From an uncultured bacterium (GTDB lineage Bacteria > Fidelibacterota > Marinisomatia > Marinisomatales > UBA1611), in contig CALKMQ010000148.1 in the NCBI GenBank assembly GCA_938092125.1, positions 1 through 22,658 on the forward strand: DNA of 22,658 nucleotides, read 5' to 3'. Every line of letters begins with the position of its first letter. Position 1 is the stretch's first letter. Under the pieces are notes generated by a model, which saw nothing but the letters and a program-made list of their open reading frames with translations, was not told the origin of the DNA and ran no database searches. The position numbers were made by a program, and so were the translations under genes. This document shows positions 1 to 7,310 of the stretch, piece by piece.

Positions 1-1
1 A

Positions 2-1993
2 CATAGTAAAATTGATGAAATAGATACAGTTGATATGAATTTCATTCAAAAAGCATTAACAATCGTCTGCGAATATGGAAAAATTCACCCGACTCAATTT
101 ATCTTAGCTAGGTCAGAACTTATATGGTGGCAACTATCCGAATCACCATCTCAAGTTCAATCGTCAGCTCATAAAGAATATTACAATTTAATAAATGGCT
201 TCAGACTATGGATAGGACCTAATTCTTCTATTACTATAGATAGAGAGACAAGAAAAGAATATTCATGGAGGGATGTTCTAACATTCGATGATAATGTAAG
301 CAATAACCATAAAAAAGTTTTACTAAAAGCAATAAGTACAACGACTCTAATTAAAGAATCAATTTTCTTATTTTCAAATGACACAATACTTCAACTTTCT
401 GACATTCCAAGAAGTGGTATTTGGATAAAACACTTAACCACAAATAAACATAAAAGCTCTTTCCGTATTCTTGTAAAAACGATTAGTTACGGAACATATA
501 ATATTGTTTTAAATCTTAATCAGGATGAAAAAAGAGATTTTTTTGAAGAAGAAATAAAATGGTTAATTCTGATGAGCTCAACAAGTTCAGGTTTAAATCA
601 ATTAGTGGAAAAATTTGGTGGATACTGGCCAGAAGAATCAATTTACACTGAAGAGTATATAACAAACGATACTGTAGATATTCAACTAAATAGATTTAAA
701 GAAGAAATAAGTTCTAATTCTAAGAAAGATCGCTGGCAAATGCGTTGGCTTCATTATATCTGGAGTGGAGCCCAAGCCTATATTGATTTTTGGCATCGCA
801 CGCAATATAAACTAGCAATATACCCTCCTTTACCAGATAATTTAATAATACCTCCACATGATTATAACACTGGAAATAAGATTATATCTATATCTGATAG
901 AAAAGAAGTTGAGTCTATTGGCCAGTTTTATTTGGATCTCTACATACATTATATTCTAGATACGGAAAAAAAATATCCTGGCTTAAAGCATATGGCAGAC
1001 TGGGAACTTATATTTACCGCTACTTTAGAAGCGATGAAAGTAAAAAAAGGCGTCCCAATACTTAAAAGCCTTAGAGATGATTTATCAACAAAGGAAATAA
1101 AAAATAAATTTTCAAAATTAGGACTTACTGAAAGTAGAATAAATAATTTTTTAACTGATTTAAATAATTTTGGTGTTTTAACGAAACCAGTTGTTTTTGC
1201 TTCTCTCAGATATGAAAGATGGCTTGATTTAAACATTAACGCAACAAATGAGGCAAAGGCATCAATTTTAAAAGAATTGTACCATGATTATAACTTAAAC
1301 ACATTATTAGATGAATATCCTGAAACAAGAGTACGGTTTTTTATGATGACTTGTTTAAAAAATTCGGGAGACCGCTTAAATACCTATTTTCAATCTATTA
1401 TTAAAGATATGCGAGAAGAGTCTTTAAGCCCATGGAATCTAAAAGATAAAATTGAAGATATTTTATTAAACACTACCTTAAAAGAAGATGAGAAATTCTT
1501 CTTAGCAAGAATGCTATATCCTCATATAGACGCAGCTGATTATGTGGAACTGACAAAGATAAGAAAAGGTGATAAAAAAAATATAGACCTGGCATTTAAA
1601 ACAGAAGATTATGAAGGTAATATTTATACAATTCGCCCCCCATTTCAACCAAAAGAAATTGCCAAATTTCAAACGATTATATCAAAAGAAAATCTTTCTG
1701 TGACATTTAATGTAAACCACGATTTTTTATTTTTAGTAAATAGTAGAAACAAAGTAATTGGTGGCCTTTATTATAAAGTTAAAAGCAATTTAAGGGTACA
1801 TCTAGAATGGGTTGTTATAATGAATAAATATCAACAGAGAAATTTGAGTAAAAAACTAATGAATGATTTTTTTAATAGAATGATTCAAAATGGCCACAGT
1901 TTAATAACAGTTGGATTTTACCATGAAAGTTTTTTTTACAAACAAGGTTTTAAAATTGATCAGAGCTTTGGGGGTTTAGTAAAAAAATTATAA
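2..1993 (+). CDS. Partial large protein with C-terminal GNAT-like acetyltransferase domain
   Basis: The reading frame is open to the left edge: codons from base 2 up to the ATG at 35 contain no stop, and no Shine-Dalgarno precedes that ATG, so the gene probably starts outside the window. From the ATG at 35 it encodes 652 residues. The last ~95 residues look like a GNAT fold: a strand ending GGLYYKV, a degenerate acetyl-CoA loop/helix (NKYQQRNLSKKLM) and a FYKQGF segment typical of the GNAT C-terminus. The preceding ~550 residues are mixed alpha/beta, with no signal peptide or membrane helix, and I do not recognise them. The substrate is unknown and the cofactor loop is weak, so activity is uncertain. 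It converges on the coxB operon and shows no functional link to it. Confidence 0.6.
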   Translation, partial: HSKIDEIDTVDMNFIQKALTIVCEYGKIHPTQFILARSELIWWQLSESPSQVQSSAHKEYYNLINGFRLWIGPNSSITIDRETRKEYSWRDVLTFDDNVSNNHKKVLLKAISTTTLIKESIFLFSNDTILQLSDIPRSGIWIKHLTTNKHKSSFRILVKTISYGTYNIVLNLNQDEKRDFFEEEIKWLILMSSTSSGLNQLVEKFGGYWPEESIYTEEYITNDTVDIQLNRFKEEISSNSKKDRWQMRWLHYIWSGAQAYIDFWHRTQYKLAIYPPLPDNLIIPPHDYNTGNKIISISDRKEVESIGQFYLDLYIHYILDTEKKYPGLKHMADWELIFTATLEAMKVKKGVPILKSLRDDLSTKEIKNKFSKLGLTESRINNFLTDLNNFGVLTKPVVFASLRYERWLDLNINATNEAKASILKELYHDYNLNTLLDEYPETRVRFFMMTCLKNSGDRLNTYFQSIIKDMREESLSPWNLKDKIEDILLNTTLKEDEKFFLARMLYPHIDAADYVELTKIRKGDKKNIDLAFKTEDYEGNIYTIRPPFQPKEIAKFQTIISKENLSVTFNVNHDFLFLVNSRNKVIGGLYYKVKSNLRVHLEWVVIMNKYQQRNLSKKLMNDFFNRMIQNGHSLITVGFYHESFFYKQGFKIDQSFGGLVKKL

Positions 1994-2109
1994 AAAGTAA
2001 AATATGAATTCAGCAATAGATATCTTATGGTTATGGCAATGTATGAATAAAGATTATTTACGACTTTAGTGATTGCTAATAAAACTATTTGTTAAATAAA
2101 CTGGATATA

Positions 2110-2140
2110 AAAAAAGTCTTATAAGTAATAAGACTTTTTT
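2110..2140. terminator. Bidirectional rho-independent terminator
   Basis: This is a perfect 13-bp inverted repeat (arms 2110-2122 and 2128-2140) with a 5-nt loop. The arms carry A6 at one end and T6 at the other, so each strand would end in a U-run. It lies between the convergent GNAT-like gene (+) and coxB (-), which is where a shared terminator is expected. Confidence 0.85.
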
Positions 2141-2171
2141 ACACATTTTTTACGAATGTTTATCAATCCAT

Positions 2172-3014
2172 TTACCAATCTTCATCATCACCCCACTCAT
2201 CTTCTTCATCACCAAAATCTAAATACTCAGCCTCGCTAGCAAGCCAATCATTATATTCTTCTTCAGTATCAACTGTTAGATATCCACGCATCCTGTAGTG
2301 GGTAATACCACATAATTGAGCACAGGCTATTTCAAGTCCTTTTCCTTCTCGAGGAGTCCCTTTAACGCTTTCTAAAAATTCATCAGACGTAGTTTTCGCG
2401 GTAAAGTGAACAGGAATTGTCATCCCTGGGATAGCATCTTGAGATACTCTTAACTCCGGAAGTTTAAAGTTGTGAATAACATCCTTTGAAGATAAATCCA
2501 CTCTAATTTTTTTATTTACTGGAATATGCATTTGATTTTGGAGAATAATATCATCTTTAGCAAAGGCATCAGACCTATCAATACCAATAAAGTTTTGTTC
2601 AGACTCATCGACCAGATTAATATCCGTTCTTCCAAAAATACCATCAGCTCCTGGATAATGAAAATTCCATGCAAATTGTTGAGCAATAACTCTAATATTA
2701 ACAGCATCTCTACTGTCTGGGACATCATTAACTCTATAAGCCCATATTGGATAAGAAAATCCAAATAAGGCTATAATCTCCACTATAGCTACTGCACCTT
2801 CTAAAACAGAAGAAAGATGTGATTTAACTCCGTAATAATCTGCTTTTTTATTTTTTGATTCCCGAAATTTGTAAAGACTGATAATGAAAAATGCACCCCA
2901 GCCTAGGAACAGATATAACATAAGCCAATGCATTAATACATTCGCATTATCAATGTATTCGCCTTGAATTGATAGGTTTTGAGGTAACCCTAAACTTTGT
3001 AAAAGCTCTAGCAA
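2172..3014 (-). CDS. coxB: Cytochrome c oxidase subunit II (CuA subunit)
   Basis: This is the CuA-bearing subunit that receives electrons on the periplasmic side of the oxidase. It has two membrane helices (about residues 29-50 and 74-96) and a cupredoxin domain. CuA ligands are visible as H181 (DVIHNF), C231, C235, H239 and M242 in CAQLCGITHYRM. The usual bridging glutamate position is Gln233. There is no fused haem c domain. The start is TTG at 3014, supported by an AAGGA Shine-Dalgarno lying inside the end of the upstream gene; no nearby ATG would retain helix 1. The last ~17 residues form a very acidic tail ending EWGDDEDW, nearly the same as the end of the octahaem cytochrome at 9784. 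It is last in the operon, 3 nt after its neighbour. Confidence 0.95.
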   Translation of the reverse strand: MLELLQSLGLPQNLSIQGEYIDNANVLMHWLMLYLFLGWGAFFIISLYKFRESKNKKADYYGVKSHLSSVLEGAVAIVEIIALFGFSYPIWAYRVNDVPDSRDAVNIRVIAQQFAWNFHYPGADGIFGRTDINLVDESEQNFIGIDRSDAFAKDDIILQNQMHIPVNKKIRVDLSSKDVIHNFKLPELRVSQDAIPGMTIPVHFTAKTTSDEFLESVKGTPREGKGLEIACAQLCGITHYRMRGYLTVDTEEEYNDWLASEAEYLDFGDEEDEWGDDEDW

Positions 3015-3017
3015 AAC

Positions 3018-3242
3018 TTAAAATTCCTTAGATTTATTATAATTCTTTGACTTTTTGGCAATACTAAAAATAGAAAAACCTATACCCGACATCACTCCTC
3101 CTGTTGTAACGAGTAGCGAAATAATTGCCCAGTTCATACCATCAACTGCTGCAGAATTGGGATCACCATAGCATGTACCGCACGCATACATTGAACTAGA
3201 TAAAAGAACGATTGTAACAATTATTATTTTAAAATAATGCAT
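3018..3242 (-). CDS. Small membrane protein with signal segment and CxxC motif
   Basis: This 74-aa protein has an N-terminal hydrophobic signal segment (about residues 4-19) followed directly by ACGTCYGDP, a CxxC pair that would lie on the periplasmic side. One membrane helix follows (about 37-61), then a short lysine-rich cytoplasmic end. From memory, similar small proteins occur beside cox genes in other phyla, but I know no assigned function. The CxxC next to CoxB suggests a part in copper delivery or thiol chemistry for the CuA site, or an accessory oxidase subunit; this is inference. The ATG lies 2 nt after the previous stop and the gene ends 3 nt before the coxB start, so it is almost certainly co-transcribed. 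Confidence 0.7.
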   Translation of the reverse strand: MHYFKIIIVTIVLLSSSMYACGTCYGDPNSAAVDGMNWAIISLLVTTGGVMSGIGFSIFSIAKKSKNYNKSKEF

Positions 3243-3244
3243 TT

Positions 3245-3442
3245 CTATAAATTTTTAAACTTATTGTAAACACTGTATCCATAGTAACTCAATAAGATCA
3301 TTGATAATAATGAAGTGAATCCAAGGAAGGTTGAAAGGTTTCCAGGATTTGATGGTGTTGTTATTTCAAAGTAACTATACCACCCAGTTAAAAGTATAGA
3401 TAAGCCAATAAAAAAAAGATGAAATGTCTTAATACCAATCAT
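3245..3442 (-). CDS. Small two-helix membrane protein in cox operon
   Basis: This 65-aa hydrophobic protein has two predicted membrane helices (about residues 7-25 and 38-57), a short polar loop containing TTPSNPGN, and a basic C-terminal end (YNKFKNL). No catalytic motif is visible and I do not recognise a family. Its ATG directly abuts the coxD stop codon (TAAATG), so translation is probably coupled to coxD. It could be a small structural or assembly subunit of the oxidase. Confidence 0.65.
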   Translation of the reverse strand: MIGIKTFHLFFIGLSILLTGWYSYFEITTPSNPGNLSTFLGFTSLLSMILLSYYGYSVYNKFKNL

Positions 3443-3772
3443 TTAAAGAACCTTCCACCATTGAGTTGGGTTTCCAGCATGGTCAATATTAGAGATTAGA
3501 GGTAAAAATATCATAACAAAGAAGAAAAATACTGTCATGACAAGAATCCAGATAATCATTTTTCTTTCGGTAATAAGATGCATAAAGTAACCTAAAACTA
3601 AAGATGCTTTTACAGAAGCTATTATAAGAGCAAGGAATATGCCTTCAGAAGTACTTAGTTTTAAGTATGATGCTAGGACAGTGACTACTGTCAAAACACC
3701 AAGCGCTCCAAAGACCATTAGATAAACTCTAACATGATCTTGCATTGATGCTGTATCGTGGTTATCGCTCAT
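3443..3772 (-). CDS. coxD: Cytochrome c oxidase subunit IV (prokaryotic type)
   Basis: This 109-aa protein has three membrane helices (about residues 16-36, 43-64 and 73-95), the usual topology and length of the prokaryotic COX4/CoxD family. The segment SVKASLVLGYFMHL in helix 2 is the characteristic family signature. An AAGGA Shine-Dalgarno lies 7 nt before the ATG. It sits 10 nt after coxC. The subunit is non-catalytic and supports assembly or stability of the caa3/aa3-type oxidase. Confidence 0.9.
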   Translation of the reverse strand: MSDNHDTASMQDHVRVYLMVFGALGVLTVVTVLASYLKLSTSEGIFLALIIASVKASLVLGYFMHLITERKMIIWILVMTVFFFFVMIFLPLISNIDHAGNPTQWWKVL

Positions 3773-3782
3773 AATTCAATCC

Positions 3783-4382
3783 TTATAGTAAATACAATAC
3801 TGGAAATAAGAAAATCCAGACCAGATCAACAAAATGCCAATATAGGCCAAACACCTCTATTCTATTCGTGAATTGTTCTGGTTGTTTATCCCACATTTTA
3901 TGACTAATTGGAAAGTAGAAATAAAGCATAACTACTAGGCCACCAATGATGTGTAATACATGCAAACCAGTGAGAGTAAAATATATTGCCATAAAAGTAT
4001 TGCTCGACGGATAGATATCATGAGCAAATTTCCCTGAATATTCAAAATATTTAATGGTTAAAAAGACAAAAGAGCAAAAAATTGTAATTCCTAGGTACAT
4101 TTTATACTTTGAGAAATCTTTCATTTTTAATGAAGCCCAAGCCATTACCATTGATACACTAGAAGATATTAAAACCACTGTATTAACAGTAGCCATCGGT
4201 ACACTAAGCTCACTTGCCCATCGTTCAAAATCACCTGGAAGTGCAGCCATCCGTAGAAATATATAAGCAGAAAATAAACCTCCAAATAACATAACCTCTG
4301 AGGCTAAAAAAATCCAAATCCCCAACTTTGAATTAATAAGTCCGGTATCTTCTCGTTCTTCTACTACGTAAGGTATATTCAT
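3783..4382 (-). CDS. coxC: Cytochrome c oxidase subunit III
   Basis: This 199-aa protein has five predicted membrane helices, as in the short bacterial form of subunit III. Family signatures include the N-terminal segment KLGIWIFLASEVMLFGGLF, the central FTLTGLHVLHIIGGL, and the C-terminal GLYWHFVDLVWIFLFPVLYL. Subunit III binds lipid near the D-channel entrance and stabilises catalysis; it has no redox centre. It lies 6 nt downstream of coxA and has only a weak Shine-Dalgarno, so coupled translation is likely. Confidence 0.95.
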   Translation of the reverse strand: MNIPYVVEEREDTGLINSKLGIWIFLASEVMLFGGLFSAYIFLRMAALPGDFERWASELSVPMATVNTVVLISSSVSMVMAWASLKMKDFSKYKMYLGITIFCSFVFLTIKYFEYSGKFAHDIYPSSNTFMAIYFTLTGLHVLHIIGGLVVMLYFYFPISHKMWDKQPEQFTNRIEVFGLYWHFVDLVWIFLFPVLYLL

Positions 4383-4388
4383 TTTAAT

Positions 4389-6110
4389 CTAACTTTCTGT
4401 TTGAGGAATGAAGTCCTCTTTAGCTCCAGGCACACTGTATTCGTAAGCAGTTCGATGAACAGTGATTTTAGAGTCAAAATTAACATGCGCTAACGGCGGC
4501 GATGGCGCATCCCATTCAATTGTAGTTGACTTCCAAGGGTTTCTGTCTGATTTCTCTCCAGTAAATAATGACATAAAGATGTTTACAATAAATGGAATCT
4601 GGGATAATCCAAGACAAAATGCAGAAATAGACATAAACTCATTCCATTGCAATACCCCACTTGCATGCGCATAAGATACCCCACCATCAGCTAATCTTCG
4701 TGAAACACCAGCAAGGCCTTGAATAAACATCGGCATAAAAATTCCATTCATGAATATTAACGATGGCCAAAAATGTAGCTTCCCTAAAGTTTCACTCATT
4801 CGTTTCCCAGTAATCTTCGGAAACCAATAGTATATCCCAGCAAATAAAGCAAAAATAGTTCCTGGAGCTACAACGTAATGAAAGTGACCAATTACGTAAT
4901 ATGTATCATGAAGATAAATATCACTAGCAGCTAGCCCTAGTGGTAGTCCAGTAAGACCACCAATACCGAACATAGGCAAAAATGCTAGAGCAAATAACAT
5001 TGGAGTATTAAATCGAATTGACCCTCCCCACAAGGACAAAAAATAAGAAGTAAGGATAACTACAGAGGGTATTGAAATTATCATAGTAGTGGTTTGAAAA
5101 AATGCACTCATTGCCTGCCCCATTCCAGTTAAGAACATATGATGCGCCCAAACGATAAAGGAACAAAAACCGAGAAAAACCATTGAGTATACAATAGACT
5201 TAAAACCCCAAATTGGCTTCCTCGTATTATTGGCAAGTATTTCGCCAACAATACCCAATGCAGGTAAAATTAAAACGTAAACTTCTGGATGAGCTAAGAA
5301 CCAAAATAAATGTTGCCAGAGCAATGGAGATCCACCGCCAGCAATATCAACTATTTCACCGGACATAACTAAACCGCTCGGAAGAAAGAAACTTGTACCT
5401 GCTACTCGATCCATCAATTGCAATACTGCCGCAGCCTCTAAAGGTGGAAAAGCGAGGACTAAAAGAAAAGAGGTTACAAACTGCGCCCAGGTAAAAAGAG
5501 GAAGACGCATCCAAGTTAAGCCTGGAACTCTCAACTGAACAATTGTAACAATAATATTCATAGAACCTAATAAAGAAGAGGTTATTAAAAAGATCATTGA
5601 AATAAGCCATATCGTTTGACCATTTTCAAAAACAGAAAGTGGTGGGTAAGAAGTCCAACCAGACCTTGCGGCTCCCTCAGGCATAAAAAAGCTAGAAATC
5701 ATGATTACGCCACCAACAAAATATGTCCAGTAACTAGCAGCATTTAATTTGGGAAATGCCATATCAACAGCACCAATTTGAAGAGGAACTAAATAATTCC
5801 CAAATGCTCCAACTGCTAGTGGAACAATTCCAAGAAAAATCATAATAGTACCGTGCATAGCACCAAGTGAGTTATACTGTTCAGATGCTAAAACGCCGCC
5901 CTCACCAAAAATAAAACCAACAATAGGAATTTCTGTTCCGGGGTATGCTAACTGCCACCGCATTATTGCCATCAATGAAAAACCAAACAACAAAAACAAT
6001 AAAGAAGTTATACCATACTGTATCCCTATTACTTTGTGATCAACAGAAAATATATATTTCTGAATGAAATTTTCTTCATGATGATCGTGATTATTAGAAT
6101 TTGAATACAA
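4389..6110 (-). CDS. coxA: Cytochrome c oxidase subunit I (haem a/a3-CuB)
   Basis: This is the catalytic oxidase subunit: 573 aa, about 12 membrane helices. Redox ligands are present: H86 and H411 for haem a, H409 for haem a3, and H274, H323, H324 for CuB. The cross-linking tyrosine is Y278 (HPEVY). D-channel residues D116, N123 and E276 are present, so it is an A-type oxidase. Unusually, the K-channel segment reads IPSVVIL, where the canonical family has PTGIKVF. The alignment is gapless, so Ile352 replaces the conserved lysine and Ser349 the threonine. The start is TTG at 6110 with a GGAG Shine-Dalgarno 6 nt before it; the next ATG would delete helix 1. It follows a ferredoxin gene by 23 nt. 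Confidence 0.97.
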   Translation of the reverse strand: MYSNSNNHDHHEENFIQKYIFSVDHKVIGIQYGITSLLFLLFGFSLMAIMRWQLAYPGTEIPIVGFIFGEGGVLASEQYNSLGAMHGTIMIFLGIVPLAVGAFGNYLVPLQIGAVDMAFPKLNAASYWTYFVGGVIMISSFFMPEGAARSGWTSYPPLSVFENGQTIWLISMIFLITSSLLGSMNIIVTIVQLRVPGLTWMRLPLFTWAQFVTSFLLVLAFPPLEAAAVLQLMDRVAGTSFFLPSGLVMSGEIVDIAGGGSPLLWQHLFWFLAHPEVYVLILPALGIVGEILANNTRKPIWGFKSIVYSMVFLGFCSFIVWAHHMFLTGMGQAMSAFFQTTTMIISIPSVVILTSYFLSLWGGSIRFNTPMLFALAFLPMFGIGGLTGLPLGLAASDIYLHDTYYVIGHFHYVVAPGTIFALFAGIYYWFPKITGKRMSETLGKLHFWPSLIFMNGIFMPMFIQGLAGVSRRLADGGVSYAHASGVLQWNEFMSISAFCLGLSQIPFIVNIFMSLFTGEKSDRNPWKSTTIEWDAPSPPLAHVNFDSKITVHRTAYEYSVPGAKEDFIPQTES

Positions 6111-6133
6111 TTTATTGCTCCGATAGTTTTGAC

Positions 6134-6457
6134 TTAATTTATTTTCATTCCGTACAAATCTTCAAAAGTATCTGTATCAATCATTCTTATTGCATCCCAA
6201 GTCATTTTCGTGCAAACCCTAGCACAAACTACACAGCCAATACACTCGTCAAAACGTATTTGAACGGGCGGAATTGGGATACCATACTTTTCTTTCGGAA
6301 CTGATTCAATACAATCTACTGGACAAAATGGAACGCACGCCTGACAGCCCGTGCAGTTGTCTTCATCAACGACAGCTACAGATTTAGGCCTCTTCTTTTT
6401 AATGTTCGGAGAATCAGGTAACTCAGGAATACCTTTTAAATGATTATATTTAGCCAT
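6134..6457 (-). CDS. Ferredoxin, two [4Fe-4S] clusters
   Basis: This cytoplasmic 107-aa protein has two cysteine motifs: CTGCQACVPFCP (CxxCxxCxxxCP) and CIGCVVCARVC (CxxCxxCxxxC), enough for two [4Fe-4S] clusters. The N-terminus is short, basic and soluble. I chose the ATG at 6457 (MAKYNHLKG). A GTG at 6493 would add 12 hydrophobic residues and neither start has a clear Shine-Dalgarno. A ferredoxin inside a cytochrome oxidase operon, directly before coxA, is unexpected because the oxidase takes its electrons from the periplasm. It might supply electrons for haem A synthesis or another assembly reduction, but nothing in the sequence proves this. Confidence 0.85.
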   Translation of the reverse strand: MAKYNHLKGIPELPDSPNIKKKRPKSVAVVDEDNCTGCQACVPFCPVDCIESVPKEKYGIPIPPVQIRFDECIGCVVCARVCTKMTWDAIRMIDTDTFEDLYGMKIN

Positions 6458-6525
6458 ATTTATTATAATTTTTATTATATATAAATTTATCACTCTAAGG
6501 CAAAAAAATCACATAAAATAATTAC

Positions 6526-6684
6526 TTATTTAAGTAAATATTTTTCAATAGCCATCCCAGAACCAAATATAATAATTGACGCCAATAATAATTTAGGATC
6601 CATTAATTTGGGGTATTTGACTACCACGCCAATAAGTATAGAAAAAATACCAAGAAGCTGAAGTGATTTTGCCATGTAATACAT
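6526..6684 (-). CDS. 52-aa two-helix membrane microprotein
   Basis: This short frame encodes 52 residues from the ATG at 6684, or 49 from a second ATG at 6675 (MAKSLQLL). It forms a hairpin of two hydrophobic helices (about residues 7-23 and 32-46) joined by a short loop (KYPKLMDPKL). The start lies 4 nt after the stop of the upstream gene and the frame fills most of the otherwise empty space before the ferredoxin, as expected for an operon member. I know no named family. It may be a small subunit or assembly factor of the oxidase. There is no clear Shine-Dalgarno, so it would rely on coupling. Confidence 0.6.
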   Translation of the reverse strand: MYYMAKSLQLLGIFSILIGVVVKYPKLMDPKLLLASIIIFGSGMAIEKYLLK

Positions 6685-6688
6685 TTTT

Positions 6689-7186
6689 TTAAGAATTATT
6701 CGTTAAATCCTTAATCACACCAACTTGCATTTTAAAAGATTCATTTTTCACTTTTAGAGTCCAGATATGATGCAAGTAGCATAAAATAAAAAAAGGAAAA
6801 GAAATCCAAGAAAAGGCAAAATCAGAATTATTTACATTAGAGGCTACATAGCCAAAATAGAAAATATACAATGCTCCAATTAATGTAATTGTTAACATTG
6901 TTTGAGGAAAAATAATATTTTTGATATTTTTAATTCTGATCCAGAGCTCTTCAGACATTGAACTATTACTTTCTATTAAAATATTTTTTATACTTTTTGC
7001 TGTCGCAATAAAAAAATACATGACAAGCGTCTCAGTAAATACAAATAATAAAATTGCGAGAAGTCCAAATTGGGCGTGATTCGCTCCGAAAAATGATATG
7101 TCATAAATGCCCATTAAACCGCAAAGTGTAATAGCGAAAAAATTAACCACCATTAATAAATAACATATAACCATAAAAGAGTACAT
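6689..7186 (-). CDS. Four-helix membrane protein, first gene of cox operon
   Basis: This 165-aa protein has four predicted membrane helices (about residues 3-24, 39-62, 96-115 and 123-141). Helix 2 contains a recognisable motif: NHAQFGLLAILLFVFTETLVMYFFI, quoted here only as its key residues H37, F53, T54, E55 and M59, a histidine followed by an FTETLVM core. A GAGG Shine-Dalgarno lies about 9 nt before the ATG. I recall similar proteins near oxidase genes in other phyla but know no established function. Its place as leader gene suggests an oxidase accessory or a haem/copper-handling role; this is inference. Confidence 0.75.
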   Translation of the reverse strand: MYSFMVICYLLMVVNFFAITLCGLMGIYDISFFGANHAQFGLLAILLFVFTETLVMYFFIATAKSIKNILIESNSSMSEELWIRIKNIKNIIFPQTMLTITLIGALYIFYFGYVASNVNNSDFAFSWISFPFFILCYLHHIWTLKVKNESFKMQVGVIKDLTNNS

Positions 7187-7310
7187 AATCTAAAACCTCA
7201 AAAATCAATAAGTGTTGATATGATTTGCAATAACGTTAATAGTATTGAAGTCATTATCTAGTTTGTAATAGATTTAATACATAATTAACGCAACAAAAGG
7301 AATTCTTAAT
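7187..7310. promoter_or_regulatory. Divergent promoter region, cox operon / cupredoxin gene
   Basis: These 124 AT-rich bases separate the starts of the minus-strand cox operon and the plus-strand cupredoxin gene, so both promoters should lie here. The plus-strand gene has an AAGG Shine-Dalgarno 8-9 nt before its ATG and the minus-strand gene has GAGG. A perfect 8-bp palindrome (TAACGTTA, 7231-7238) could be an operator. I cannot fix either -10/-35 pair with confidence; TTGAAG at 7245-7250 followed by TAGATT is one weak plus-strand candidate. Confidence 0.5.

Noticed and set aside
2004..2069. 21-aa frame after the GNAT-like gene
   Set aside because: It is short, has no domain or operon support, and lies just before the terminator; it could equally be chance in AT-rich sequence.
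6458..6493. GTG start giving the ferredoxin 12 extra hydrophobic residues
   Set aside because: The added residues look like translated AT-rich leader; the ATG at 6457 gives a typical ferredoxin start.
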